Part shown: piece after piece, positions 27,479 through 36,051 of the stretch
Layout: every line of letters begins with the position of its first letter
How positions within the stretch are numbered: position 1 is the stretch's first letter
Origin: Proteus vulgaris
GTDB lineage: Bacteria; Pseudomonadota; Gammaproteobacteria; Enterobacterales; Enterobacteriaceae
DNA length: 64,000 bases
Reading direction: 5' to 3'
NCBI RefSeq assembly: GCF_033708015.1
Contig: NZ_CP137920.1
Location: 1,178,001 to 1,242,000, forward strand
Made by a program: the position numbers and the translations under genes
The notes under the pieces: generated by a model
What the model saw: the letters and a program-made list of their open reading frames with translations, nothing else
What the model was told of the DNA's origin: nothing
The model's database searches: none

Positions 27479-27807
27479 AATTAATTGGTTCTAGAAAAGA
27501 AATGATTATTAAGGATAGGTTAATTAAAAATGAAGGTTCTATTCTAAAAAATGAAAAAATTAATTGTCTTTTAAAAAATAGATTCTCTAATATAATAAGC
27601 GTATATTGTTTGGAGCATGTTTTAGAAGAAGATTATGATCTATATACATTATTAGTTAATAAAGATTCTATTGTTGAGTTTGAATTATCTAGATTTAATG
27701 GTGAATTTAAAGATATCAATATATCATCATTAGATTTATATTCAAAAAAAATAAAGGATAAAAAATTAAGGTTAAAACTACTTGTTGCGGTAAATTTACC
27801 AAAATAG
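27475..27807 (+). CDS. orphan cassette A immunity protein
   Basis: A 110-residue protein whose ATG overlaps the TGA of the toxin frame (ATGA). Almost identical to the orphan gene at 41724-42056 and distantly similar to that at 41210-41521 (common stretch SVYCLEHVLEEDYDLYTLLVN against SAYCLYHMIEQLEDVYTYLVN). Position gives the immunity call; no named family recognised. Confidence 0.7.
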   Translation: MKLIGSRKEMIIKDRLIKNEGSILKNEKINCLLKNRFSNIISVYCLEHVLEEDYDLYTLLVNKDSIVEFELSRFNGEFKDINISSLDLYSKKIKDKKLRLKLLVAVNLPK

Positions 27808-27808
27808 G

Positions 27809-27975
27809 TAACTATTTTCGTTTTATTGTTCCTACTATTTACTGCAACGATAGAAGATATTCCTGAAGAGCTAAGAAAATATATTGTCGTCTCTGATAGT
27901 CTTGATTTTACCAAAGATAGATTGCTTGATAACAATAAAATTAGCGATTATTTTACTCGCATGTATTCAGAATAA
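27809..27975 (+). pseudogene. 3' fragment of the 200-residue immunity gene, copy 2 (frameshifted)
   Basis: Matches the last ~55 codons of the gene at 42099-42701 (ACTATTTTCG... to TCAGAATAA), with an extra C in ATTTACTGCAACG compared with the copy at 36052. It starts right at the end of the cassette A immunity gene. Confidence 0.8.
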
Positions 27976-28020
27976 ATAAATTTAATTGTTTATTCTTTAA
28001 TGGAAGTATTATTCTGAACT

Positions 28021-28083
28021 AAAAACCATCACTTAATATTATTTCTAAAATAATAACTAAGTAATGGTTTTATTTTTTTATTG
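28021..28083. terminator. conserved array terminator, copy 2
   Basis: Same hairpin as at 25631, with the variant flank TGGAAGTATTATTCTGAAC upstream. Confidence 0.8.
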
Positions 28084-28122
28084 AAAAGCAATCATGCTAA
28101 TAATTAACAATGAATGGCGATA

Positions 28123-28332
28123 ATTACCCGAACTCTATATTGGCGGGTAGCTCACAATTTATACACCACAAGGTATCTCTGCGGATATTAAATCCCAAAA
28201 AGAACAATCATTAACGGTTTTGCTTCTTTAGTTTCGTAAGCGACTGTTTCTTTAGTTGAAAACAAAGGCAATATCTCTAAAACCCTAGAGTCATTAGGTC
28301 GTAGTGACACTGTCAAGTCAGTCGTTACCAGT
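28123..28332 (+). pseudogene. orphan cassette B: decayed internal cdiA segment
   Basis: Same relic as in cassette A, with the same deletion joint and stop codons; differs by TTAGTTGAA and AAAACCCTAGAG variants that it shares with cassettes E and F. Confidence 0.85.
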
Positions 28333-29685
28333 ATGGTGGTTGCGGGGGCATTGCAAGGTCTTGACCAATTTATGGGTTGGGATCAGGCAATCCAAGGAGG
28401 AACCTTACCCTCAACAGGTAAGTTATTGCTTACTGATAACGCCACATGGGATCAAGTTGCACAGCGTGTTGCCTCGCATTCAATCGTTAGTTCAACCCTC
28501 GGTACGGCAATTCAAGGCGGTAGTTTTATTGATAATTTTAAAACCGCGCTATTAAGCAATATTGGCAGTCAATTTCACGCAGAAGGTGCCAATCTCATTG
28601 GTGATAACGGTGCGGTATTAGGGCATGCAGGAAAGGTGTTAAGCCATGCAACATTATCTGGTTTATCTGCCCAAATTAGTGGGGGAAATGTTAATGGTGC
28701 TGTTATAGGTAGCCTAGCTACTGAAATTGCGGCTATTTCTCTGGGTGATAATACTATTAAGGCTGAGGAGTGGCAGAAAAAATCAGAATCACAAGCTCAA
28801 TTTGTTAGATTATTTGGTGGTATAGCAGGTGGTATTTTTACTGGTGAGCCTGGTGGTGTATATAGTGGTGAAAGAGGGGCTGAAAATAGTTTCCGTTACA
28901 ATTATCTCTCTCACCATCAGCAAAAGTTAATGGAGAAAGAATTATCTACTGAAACTAATTATTTTAAAAAGACAGCAATTTATCTTAAATGGCTATCAGT
29001 AGATATAGGACAAGATACAGGGTTTAATGCAGGTCTTATAGCAGGTATACCAACAGGATTGTATGAAACGATTGAAGGGCTCGCTTCTCTTGCTACAAAT
29101 CCACTCGAAACATACCAAGCTATTAAAGCAGTTATTCAAAGTGATAATGCTTTCGATACATTAACTCAAACAGTTAAACAATCGTATATCGAGCGTATTG
29201 AAAAACTGGAAGCAGAATATCAAAAAGCAGGTGTATCTGGTTCATTTAATGCGGGTGTTGAAAGCGGGAAACTTATTTTTGATCTCGTAGGCTTATTTGC
29301 TGGTGGTGCTGGAGTTGCGAAAGGAAGTTCTCAGCTTATAGCTAAGACATCAGCTAAGATTACCACAAGAAATAAATTGATTTCTTCTATAAAAAGTGGA
29401 CAAGTAGGATTAAGTGATCCTGATGCAGTTGATTTAATAAAAGCTGATATGCTTAAAAACTTTTATAGCTATAAAGCTCCATCAGGTATTATTGCTGGTT
29501 ATATAGACAAAAAGGGTATTTATTATGTAACGGAAGGTAACCATAGGATGGTTGCTGCAGTGGAAATATATAATGAAATAGGAGAAATAAAATATATTAA
29601 TCAATTGTTAGATAATGGAAGCTGGACTAAAATAGAAAATCCTATAGTTGATTCAAAGCCATTACCGGTAAGAAAAATAAAGTGA
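28333..29685 (+). CDS. orphan cassette B: CdiA C-terminal fragment with ParB-like toxin tip
   Basis: A 450-residue orphan tail: DUF637 (1-110), type I linker to ERGAENSFRYNYL (about 186), a putative entry domain (about 190-345) shared with cassettes D and E, then a unique tip from about residue 348. The tip has a regular pattern ending GIYYVTEGNHRMVAAVEIYNE; EGNHR (401-405) resembles the catalytic-loop motif of ParB/sulfiredoxin-fold nucleases seen in polymorphic toxins. The DUF637 part has divergent codons (VASHSIVSS, LLSNIG) compared with its duplicate at 36601. No Shine-Dalgarno before the first Met. Confidence 0.7.
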   Translation: MVVAGALQGLDQFMGWDQAIQGGTLPSTGKLLLTDNATWDQVAQRVASHSIVSSTLGTAIQGGSFIDNFKTALLSNIGSQFHAEGANLIGDNGAVLGHAGKVLSHATLSGLSAQISGGNVNGAVIGSLATEIAAISLGDNTIKAEEWQKKSESQAQFVRLFGGIAGGIFTGEPGGVYSGERGAENSFRYNYLSHHQQKLMEKELSTETNYFKKTAIYLKWLSVDIGQDTGFNAGLIAGIPTGLYETIEGLASLATNPLETYQAIKAVIQSDNAFDTLTQTVKQSYIERIEKLEAEYQKAGVSGSFNAGVESGKLIFDLVGLFAGGAGVAKGSSQLIAKTSAKITTRNKLISSIKSGQVGLSDPDAVDLIKADMLKNFYSYKAPSGIIAGYIDKKGIYYVTEGNHRMVAAVEIYNEIGEIKYINQLLDNGSWTKIENPIVDSKPLPVRKIK

Positions 29686-29691
29686 GAATAT

Positions 29692-30024
29692 ATGACTAAA
29701 AATGAAATATACATAGATATGATGTATTGGATTTTGCCTCAATTAAGAAATATTCAGTCTAGAGGAATGATAGCAAAAGCAAAAGATAAATCTTGTTATT
29801 ACGAATTACAGTTAATTCATAATTTACCCAAAAAAATACTTAATCAAGATTTTGATGAAAGTGATATTTCATTTTTAAATTTTCAAGCTAAAACATATAC
29901 TGAAAAATGCAATTCAAAAATAAGTATATTATATGATGGTAATATCAAGTATATTAAAATGTTATTTAACTTGGTTCCTAATGAATTACGACATCAATTA
30001 CGATGGAATGGGCCAACCAATTAA
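29692..30024 (+). CDS. orphan cassette B immunity protein
   Basis: A 110-residue protein six bases after the toxin stop, with GAGAAT before its ATG. No known family recognised; assigned by position. The copy at 37960 encodes the identical protein, and a shortened relic of its 3' end is at 35973. Confidence 0.7.
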   Translation: MTKNEIYIDMMYWILPQLRNIQSRGMIAKAKDKSCYYELQLIHNLPKKILNQDFDESDISFLNFQAKTYTEKCNSKISILYDGNIKYIKMLFNLVPNELRHQLRWNGPTN

Positions 30025-30050
30025 ATTGAGGATACATAGTTTTAGCTCTG

Positions 30051-30242
30051 TATATGAAGGCAAAACCAAAATGGATGATTATTTTCGTTTTATTGTTCCT
30101 ACTATTTACTGCAACGATAGAAGATATTCCTGAAGAGCTAAGAAAATATATTGTCGTCTCTGATAGTCTTGATTTTACCAAAGATAGATTGCTTGATAAC
30201 AATAAAATTAGCGATTATTTTACTCGCATGTATTCAGAATAA
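30051..30242 (+). pseudogene. 3' fragment of the 200-residue immunity gene, copy 3 (frameshifted)
   Basis: YEGKTKMDDYFRF region onward, again with the extra C in TTTACTGC. Joined directly to the end of the cassette B immunity gene. Confidence 0.8.
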
Positions 30243-30287
30243 ATAAATTTAATTGTTTATTCTTTAATAAAAATATTCTTCTAAACT

Positions 30288-30350
30288 AAAAACCATCACT
30301 TAATATTATTTCTAAAATAATAACTAAGTAATGGTTTTATTTTTTTATTG
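30288..30350. terminator. conserved array terminator, copy 3
   Basis: Same hairpin and T-rich tail as at 25631. Confidence 0.8.
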
Positions 30351-30389
30351 AAAAGCAATCATGCTAATAATTAACAATGAATGGCGATA

Positions 30390-30599
30390 ATTACCCGAAC
30401 TCTATATTGGCGGGTAGCTCACAATTTATACACCACAAGGTATCTCTGCGGATATTAAATCCCAAAAAGAACAATCATTAACGGTTTTGCTTCTTTAGTT
30501 TCGTAAGCGACTGTTTCTTTAGTTGAAAACAAAGGCAATATCTCTAAAACTCTAGAGTCATTAGGTCGTAGTGACACTGTCAAGTCAGTCGTTACCAGT
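30390..30599 (+). pseudogene. orphan cassette C: decayed internal cdiA segment
   Basis: Same deletion joint and stops; a mosaic of the cassette B pattern (TTAGTTGAA, ATATCTCT) and the cassette A pattern (AAAACTCTAGAG). Confidence 0.85.
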
Positions 30600-32114
30600 A
30601 TGGTGGTTGCAGGGGCATTGCAAGGTCTTGACCAATTTATGGGTTGGGATCAGGCAATCCAAGGAGGAACCTTACCCTCAACAGGCAAGTTGCTTGCGAC
30701 GGATAATGCCACATGGACTCAAGTTGCTCAACGCGTTGCCTCACAGTCAGTAGTGAGTTCTACACTAGGCACAGCCATTCAAGGCGGCAGTTTTATTGAT
30801 AATTTTAAAATCGCGCTATTAAGCAATATTGGCAGTCAATTCCATGCAGAAGGTGCCAATCTCATTGGTGATAACGGTGCCGTATTAGGACATGCAGGAA
30901 AGGTTTTAAGTCATTCCGTCGTTGCGGGTATTAGTGCAGAAATTGCAGGAGGCAGTGTTACCGGCGCAGTCGCAGGTGCCTTGGCGGCAGAGATAGCGGC
31001 GATATCGCTCAACGATAATTTAATTAAGACAGAGCAGTGGCGAGAACAGCAGGCTCAGAGAAGCCGTCTAGTGGGTGCTTTTGCTGGTTTACTTGCAACA
31101 GGTAAAGCGGAGGGCGTTATTAGTGCGGCTAATTCAGCAGAATTAGTCGAACGTTATAATCGACAACTTCATTTAGAAGAAACAAAAGCAATTAATAAAT
31201 TAGCCAATGGAGATAAAAATAAATTAGAGCGCTTATTAGCTGCGTCTTGTCGAAAAGTTTATTGCGTTGCTCAAGAATCATTAGATTCATCTGAAAGAAA
31301 TTATTATGAATCTTTAATGAAAAAATATCCATATACACATGTGGAAGATTCATTACTTTCAGATTATTGGATCACAAAAGAGAAAACTAGGATAGGTGGA
31401 AATTATCCCTTATTTAGTGGTTATGAAAAAATCAAATTATTTACTTACACTGAAGCCGATAAATTAACAGATAGTGAAACATTTTCAAAAAATCAATGGA
31501 TTGAAAATGCGAGTAAATTTACTGGATGGGATAAAAAAACACTTGAAAACTTAACTTCAGTAATTGCAATAGGTGCATCAATAACTAGGCGTAATGGTAA
31601 TAGAATTTATGGTCCAATAAGTTTTAATGCCAATAAAACGCAGTTTATACCAATAAATGATATTTATTTTATTGACAAATCAGGAAATAAAATCACAATG
31701 AAATGGATGTACCAAGGTGCAATAGTAGAGCAAGGAATGACATTTGAGAATTACATTGGTCTATCAAATAAACGACTTACACGATTACATCTTAATGCCA
31801 AAACATTTGACTATTATGATGGTAATACAGGTGAATATATTAGTGTAAAGACATTAAATACCCAGACGGAATCAAGACTTAAAAATCCAAAATCAATAGA
31901 AAATATATTAAATAAATATATTTCAACTATGGATAAATATAGTGGTGATGCGCATGGAACTACAGAAATTTCTAAAAAAGATGTGAAATTAAAAACATTA
32001 GAATTAGGCGTTCCAGAAAAAACCAATAAAGAACAATGGGATGCTATTAATGATTCTATCAAAAATGCATCATCAAAAAATATAAAAGTTAATATTACGA
32101 TTATTAAGGAATAG
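30600..32114 (+). CDS. orphan cassette C: CdiA C-terminal fragment with PD-(D/E)XK nuclease tip
   Basis: A 504-residue orphan tail: DUF637 (1-110), type II linker to ANSAELVERYNRQLH (about 180), then a toxin homologous to that of the resident cdiA. The tip carries QGMTFENYI, KTFDYYDGNTGEYISVKTLNTQT and ends QWDAINDSI...KVNITII, preserving the Glu, Asp and Lys positions of the Bp1026b-type nuclease. Sequence identity to the cdiA tip is moderate, so it is a distinct allele. No ribosome-binding site before the first Met. Confidence 0.78.
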   Translation: MVVAGALQGLDQFMGWDQAIQGGTLPSTGKLLATDNATWTQVAQRVASQSVVSSTLGTAIQGGSFIDNFKIALLSNIGSQFHAEGANLIGDNGAVLGHAGKVLSHSVVAGISAEIAGGSVTGAVAGALAAEIAAISLNDNLIKTEQWREQQAQRSRLVGAFAGLLATGKAEGVISAANSAELVERYNRQLHLEETKAINKLANGDKNKLERLLAASCRKVYCVAQESLDSSERNYYESLMKKYPYTHVEDSLLSDYWITKEKTRIGGNYPLFSGYEKIKLFTYTEADKLTDSETFSKNQWIENASKFTGWDKKTLENLTSVIAIGASITRRNGNRIYGPISFNANKTQFIPINDIYFIDKSGNKITMKWMYQGAIVEQGMTFENYIGLSNKRLTRLHLNAKTFDYYDGNTGEYISVKTLNTQTESRLKNPKSIENILNKYISTMDKYSGDAHGTTEISKKDVKLKTLELGVPEKTNKEQWDAINDSIKNASSKNIKVNITIIKE

Positions 32115-32117
32115 TAT

Positions 32118-32624
32118 ATGTTTAAATTAAAAAATAATAAATTAAGAGCAAGTGTTTATTATAATGATGCTCATTATATTTTATTAACTTTTTCTGGTCA
32201 CTCTATCTATATAATGGATCTAAAAAAAGGCTATAAAGTTTTACCTAATGATCTTCTTGATGCAGAATTAGGTTATTATGCAAAACTCGCTCTGATTAAA
32301 AGTGAGCAAATTAAAGAAAATTCAGATCAGTTTCATCAAATGTATAATGATAAAAAACCTTATCAAGACTGGATAAAAAAAATAATCGAAGAGTATGATT
32401 ATAAAAATAAAACAGCACTTTTTAATAATATGAATCGATGTAGCTTAGATCTTACAGATGATGAAATTACTATTAGTCCTCTAAATCATTTACGTATGGA
32501 TCATTGGGTAGGTGAGGGAATACCTGATAGTGCAATTATTACATTAAAAACCAATTGCAGTGACGAGGTCTTAGGTGCATCAATAAAAGAAGCTTTTACA
32601 CGTTGTATTAGTCGTAAAGCTTAA
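32118..32624 (+). CDS. orphan cassette C immunity protein (CdiI homologue)
   Basis: A 168-residue homologue of the resident CdiI (NMNRCSLDL, ITISPLNH, DHWVGEGIP, EAFTRCISRK). It follows its toxin after three bases. Compared with its duplicate at 40386, four residues differ. Confidence 0.8.
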   Translation: MFKLKNNKLRASVYYNDAHYILLTFSGHSIYIMDLKKGYKVLPNDLLDAELGYYAKLALIKSEQIKENSDQFHQMYNDKKPYQDWIKKIIEEYDYKNKTALFNNMNRCSLDLTDDEITISPLNHLRMDHWVGEGIPDSAIITLKTNCSDEVLGASIKEAFTRCISRKA

Positions 32625-32639
32625 ATGGATACTAAATAA

Positions 32640-32677
32640 AATCACCTTATACTAATTATATGTAAGGTGATTTTTTG
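32640..32677 (+). terminator. terminator after cassette C immunity gene
   Basis: AATCACCTTAT ... TAAGGTGATTTTTT hairpin with T tract. Confidence 0.8.
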
Positions 32678-32693
32678 TTATATGAGTTTATTT

Positions 32694-33212
32694 ATGAAAA
32701 ATAACCAATTAATAAATCATTTACATTCTGTCTATCCAGAGCTTCCTATCAATATTCATAAAATAAAGGGGTATTCTGATGATGAGATAAAAAAAATTGA
32801 ACGTCTTTATGATATTAAAGTAGCTGGTCAGCTATATGACTTTTTGAATTGCATGGGGCGTTGCAGTGGTGGTTTTTTTTGTGATTATTCATTGTTATTT
32901 TATCGATATAATTTTTCGGTTAGAGGACATGTACAATTTCAAATTGGTACACGTAATGATCTATGTAACATAAAACAATTTAATTTAATTAAAAAGAAAC
33001 CTTTTTTCATCTCTATAGAGTCAGAAACCCAATATTTATTTTTATTAACTGATTCAGATAATCCAAACCAAGTTTATCATTACGATGAAAATGAAGAAAT
33101 AGTAAAGGAGACAGAGTGGACACTTTATCAATATTTAAAAAAATTAATCAACAGCGAAACTAGAAAATGTGTAAAAAAGCATTGTGTTACAGGCGAATTA
33201 ATTAATATATGA
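32694..33212 (+). CDS. orphan SUKH (SMI1/KNR4)-type immunity protein 1
   Basis: A 172-residue acidic protein. The pattern GYSDDEIKKIERLYDIKVAGQLYDFLNCMGRCSGG fits the N-terminal signature of the SMI1/KNR4 (SUKH) superfamily, common among immunity proteins to nuclease toxins. I choose the ATG at 32694 because the product then aligns from its first residue with the paralogue at 33268 (MKNNQLIN). No toxin gene precedes it, so it is an orphan. Confidence 0.7.
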   Translation: MKNNQLINHLHSVYPELPINIHKIKGYSDDEIKKIERLYDIKVAGQLYDFLNCMGRCSGGFFCDYSLLFYRYNFSVRGHVQFQIGTRNDLCNIKQFNLIKKKPFFISIESETQYLFLLTDSDNPNQVYHYDENEEIVKETEWTLYQYLKKLINSETRKCVKKHCVTGELINI

Positions 33213-33267
33213 AGATAACTGTAATAGTAATTTACTACTATTAATTATATAAGGGTGAATAATTTTT

Positions 33268-33795
33268 ATGAAAAACAATCAATTAATAAATAATCTACAT
33301 TTAATTTACCCCGAGATTTCTATCAATATTCATAAAATAAAAGGATATTCTGATGATGAGATAGAAAAAATAAAACGTTTCTATGATATAAAAATAACAG
33401 AACAATTATATAGTTTTCTAAGTTGTATAGGGCGATGTAGTGGAGGGATTTTTGATGATTCATCTCTTTTATTTTATTGCCATACATTTTCTGTTAGAAA
33501 TCACATTCAATTTCAAATTGATATGTGTGAAAGTTTGTGTAATATACAACAGCATGACTTATTAGATCAAAAACCTTTCTTTTTTTCAATAGAATTAGAA
33601 AATGAATATCTATTTTTATTAACTGATTCTGATAATCCAAATAAAGTTTATCAGTATGATGAAAATGAGGAAGTGATAAAAGATACTCATTGGGAATTTA
33701 ATGATTATCTAAAGTATTTAATAGATAAGTCAAAGAAGAGGAATATAGATAATATTTTAAATGATGATTTTATTGGTGAGTTGATCGAAATTTAA
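33268..33795 (+). CDS. orphan SUKH (SMI1/KNR4)-type immunity protein 2
   Basis: A 175-residue paralogue of the preceding gene, similar along its whole length (GYSDDEIEKIKRFYDIKITE, FLSCIGRCSGG, FLLTDSDNPNKVYQYDENEE). AAGGGTG precedes the ATG. The two genes form a diverged tandem pair, with no toxin between them. Confidence 0.7.
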   Translation: MKNNQLINNLHLIYPEISINIHKIKGYSDDEIEKIKRFYDIKITEQLYSFLSCIGRCSGGIFDDSSLLFYCHTFSVRNHIQFQIDMCESLCNIQQHDLLDQKPFFFSIELENEYLFLLTDSDNPNKVYQYDENEEVIKDTHWEFNDYLKYLIDKSKKRNIDNILNDDFIGELIEI

Positions 33796-33831
33796 TAATA
33801 TGAAATCATATGGTTTAAATGGATAATAAAT

Positions 33832-33872
33832 AAAACCACCTTATTCTAATTATGTATAAGGTGGTTTTTTAT
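33832..33872 (+). terminator. terminator after the SUKH gene pair
   Basis: AAAACCACCTTAT ... ATAAGGTGGTTTTTT hairpin; related in sequence to the one at 32640. Confidence 0.8.
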
Positions 33873-33987
33873 TATATATAATGTTTTTTAATAATTGTAA
33901 ATAATAAAATGAAAAATAGAATTATCTTATCTGGTTTTATTTTTTAATAAAACTAATAATGTTAATAATTAATAAAGAATAGCAATA

Positions 33988-34197
33988 ATTACCCGAACTC
34001 TATATTGGCGGGTAGCTCACAATTTATACACCACAAGGTATCTCTGCGGATATTAAATCCCAAAAAGAACAATCATTAACGGTTTTGCTTCTTTAGTTTC
34101 GTAAGCGACTGTTTCTTTAGCTGAAAACAAAGGCAATATATCTAAAACTCTAGAGTCATTAGGTCGTAGTGACACTGTCAAGTCAGTCGTTACCAGT
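33988..34197 (+). pseudogene. orphan cassette D: decayed internal cdiA segment
   Basis: Same relic; its variants (TTAGCTGAA, ATATATCT, AAAACTCTAGAG) match cassette A. The spacer to its left is not the usual immunity-fragment spacer but resembles the one after cassette F. Confidence 0.85.
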
Positions 34198-35553
34198 ATG
34201 GTGGTTGCGGGGGCATTGCAAGGTCTTGACCAATTTATGGGTTGGGATCAGGCAATCCAAGGAGGAACCTTACCCTCAACAGGTAAGTTACTGCTTACTG
34301 ATAACGCCACATGGACTCAAGTTGCTCAACGCGTTGCCTCACAGTCAGTAGTGAGTTCTACACTAGGCACAGCCATTCAAGGTGGCAGTTTTATTGATAA
34401 TTTTAAAACTGCGTTATTAAACCATATCGGCAGTCAATTTCACGCAGAAGGCGCCAATCTCATTGGTGATAACGGTGCGGTATTAGGGCATGCGGGAAAG
34501 GTGTTAAGCCATGCAACATTATCTGGTTTATCTGCCCAAATTAGTGGGGGAAATGTTAATGGTGCAATTGTCGGCAGTTTAGCTGCTGAAATTGCGGCTA
34601 TTTCGTTGGGTGATAATACTATTAAGGCTGAGGAGTGGCATAAAAAATCAGAATCACAAGCTCAATTTGTTAGGTTATTCGGTGGTATAGCAGGCGGTAT
34701 TTTTACTGGTGAGCCTGGTGGTGTATATAGTGGTGCAAGAGGAGCTGAAAATAGTTTCCGTTACAATTATCTCTCTCACCATCAGCAAAAGTTAATGGAG
34801 AAAGAATTATCTACTGAAACTAATTATTTTAAAAAGACAGCAATTTATCTTAAATGGCTATCAGTAGATATAGGACAAGATACAGGGTTTAATGCAGGTC
34901 TTATAGCAGGTATACCAACAGGATTGTATGAAACGATTGAAGGGCTCGCTTCTCTTGCTACAAATCCGTTAGAAACATACCAAGCTATCAAAGCGGTTAT
35001 TCAAAGTGATAATGTTTTCGATACATTAACTCAAGCGGTTAAACAATCTTATATCGATCGTATTGAAAAACTGGAAGCAGAATATCAAAAAGCAGGTGTA
35101 TCTGGTTCATTTAATGCGGGTGTTGAAAGCGGGAAACTTATTTTTGATCTCGTAGGTCTATTTGCTGGTGGTGCTGGAGTTGCGAAAGGAAGTTCTCTGC
35201 TTATAGCTAAGACATCAGCTAAGATTGCTAGGCAAAATAAATTTAGTATAAAAAATTTATTAGATTCAGCGAATAAGCCTATAAATTCACAAGGCTTATC
35301 TGAGGCGGCTAGAGCATGGGAAAAACATGCAGGTAGAAAGGGAGGGTCTTTTGAACCATTAAAAGGAAATATTGAGAATAAAAATGCGCTAGCAAGTATT
35401 TTTATAGAAAAATTATTGAAAAACCCATCCACAATTAAAACCGAATTATCTAGAGGTGGAATTGAATATAGATTACCTAATGGGCAAGGTGTTCGATATA
35501 ATGCAGATGGTTCTTTTTCTGGTTTTCTTGATCCTAAAAGAGGTAATAACTAA
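34198..35553 (+). CDS. orphan cassette D: CdiA C-terminal fragment with unassigned small toxin tip
   Basis: A 451-residue orphan tail. The first ~445 bases appear identical to cdiA 23231-23676. Type I linker to ARGAENSFRYNYL, the same entry domain as cassettes B and E, then at AKTSAKI it switches to a unique ~105-residue tip (QGLSEAARAWEKHAGRKGG, then RLPNGQGVRYNADGSFSGFL). The end GVRYNADGSFSGFLDP is a pattern I recall from several small RNase-type polymorphic toxins, so an RNase activity is likely but not shown. Confidence 0.7.
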   Translation: MVVAGALQGLDQFMGWDQAIQGGTLPSTGKLLLTDNATWTQVAQRVASQSVVSSTLGTAIQGGSFIDNFKTALLNHIGSQFHAEGANLIGDNGAVLGHAGKVLSHATLSGLSAQISGGNVNGAIVGSLAAEIAAISLGDNTIKAEEWHKKSESQAQFVRLFGGIAGGIFTGEPGGVYSGARGAENSFRYNYLSHHQQKLMEKELSTETNYFKKTAIYLKWLSVDIGQDTGFNAGLIAGIPTGLYETIEGLASLATNPLETYQAIKAVIQSDNVFDTLTQAVKQSYIDRIEKLEAEYQKAGVSGSFNAGVESGKLIFDLVGLFAGGAGVAKGSSLLIAKTSAKIARQNKFSIKNLLDSANKPINSQGLSEAARAWEKHAGRKGGSFEPLKGNIENKNALASIFIEKLLKNPSTIKTELSRGGIEYRLPNGQGVRYNADGSFSGFLDPKRGNN

Positions 35554-35795
35554 TGATCGATTCTAACTTTGAAATTGATTTTGTAAGTGACAATAAATAT
35601 AAGAATATTACTGTTGAAATTTCATATAAAAAACAAATACTTTGTCAATTAAATAAAGATAGTGGAACCGATAAAATAGAAATTGAATTTTTTAATGATA
35701 GTCGGTATTTAAGTGAAGATGTGAAGCATAAATTTAATTTAGATGATTTTATGGCCATTTTGAATAGTGCAAAATTAGATTTAATTAATGCTTAA
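35553..35795 (+). CDS. orphan cassette D immunity protein
   Basis: An 80-residue acidic protein whose ATG overlaps the toxin stop (TAATG). Assigned by position; no family recognised. Short length suits a small RNase tip. Confidence 0.65.
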   Translation: MIDSNFEIDFVSDNKYKNITVEISYKKQILCQLNKDSGTDKIEIEFFNDSRYLSEDVKHKFNLDDFMAILNSAKLDLINA

Positions 35796-35827
35796 AATTA
35801 TTCCATGTTCAATTTTTAAAATATAAA

Positions 35828-35885
35828 TATAACCATCACTTAATATTTTTATTAAAACACTAACTAAGTGATGGTTTTCTTTTTT
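35828..35885. terminator. variant array terminator after cassette D
   Basis: AACCATCACTTA ... TAAGTGATGGTTTTCTTTTTT; a diverged form of the array terminator with better-paired arms. Confidence 0.75.
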
Positions 35886-35909
35886 ATTGAAAAGCAACCA
35901 TATTAATAA

Positions 35910-35975
35910 TTAACACAGCGTCGCGATGATCACCTGAACAGTATTAAATAACGCTGTTACGGTATCATTAATATG
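35910..35975 (-). pseudogene. duplicated 3' end of modE (22 codons including stop)
   Basis: Aligns without gaps to 42830-42895, the true modE 3' end, with 55 of 66 bases identical. Read on the minus strand it gives HINDTVTALFNTVQVIIATLC-stop against HINDSVTALFNADQVIVATLC-stop. The terminator and spacer to its left are also homologous to those before the real modE. Confidence 0.9.
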
Positions 35976-36025
35976 TTATTTGATTTAGTTCCTAATGAAT
36001 TACGATGGAATGGGCCAACCAATTA
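35973..36025 (+). pseudogene. 3' relic of the cassette B-type immunity gene
   Basis: Matches 29957-30024 (VPNELR...RWNGPTN-stop) except for a 12-base loss between two ATTACGA repeats. Fused to the modE fragment at a shared ATG triplet. Confidence 0.75.
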
Positions 36026-36051
36026 AATTGATGATACATAGTTTTAGCTCT

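Larger units (their letters stand above)
27844..32642 (+). repeat. segmental duplication, left copy (cassettes B and C)
   Basis: Every landmark in this 4.8-kb block recurs 8,268 bases downstream (27844-32642 against 36112-40910): pretoxin starts 28333/36601 and 30600/38868, immunity starts 29692/37960 and 32118/40386. Only scattered substitutions are visible, concentrated in the DUF637 segments. Confidence 0.92.
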
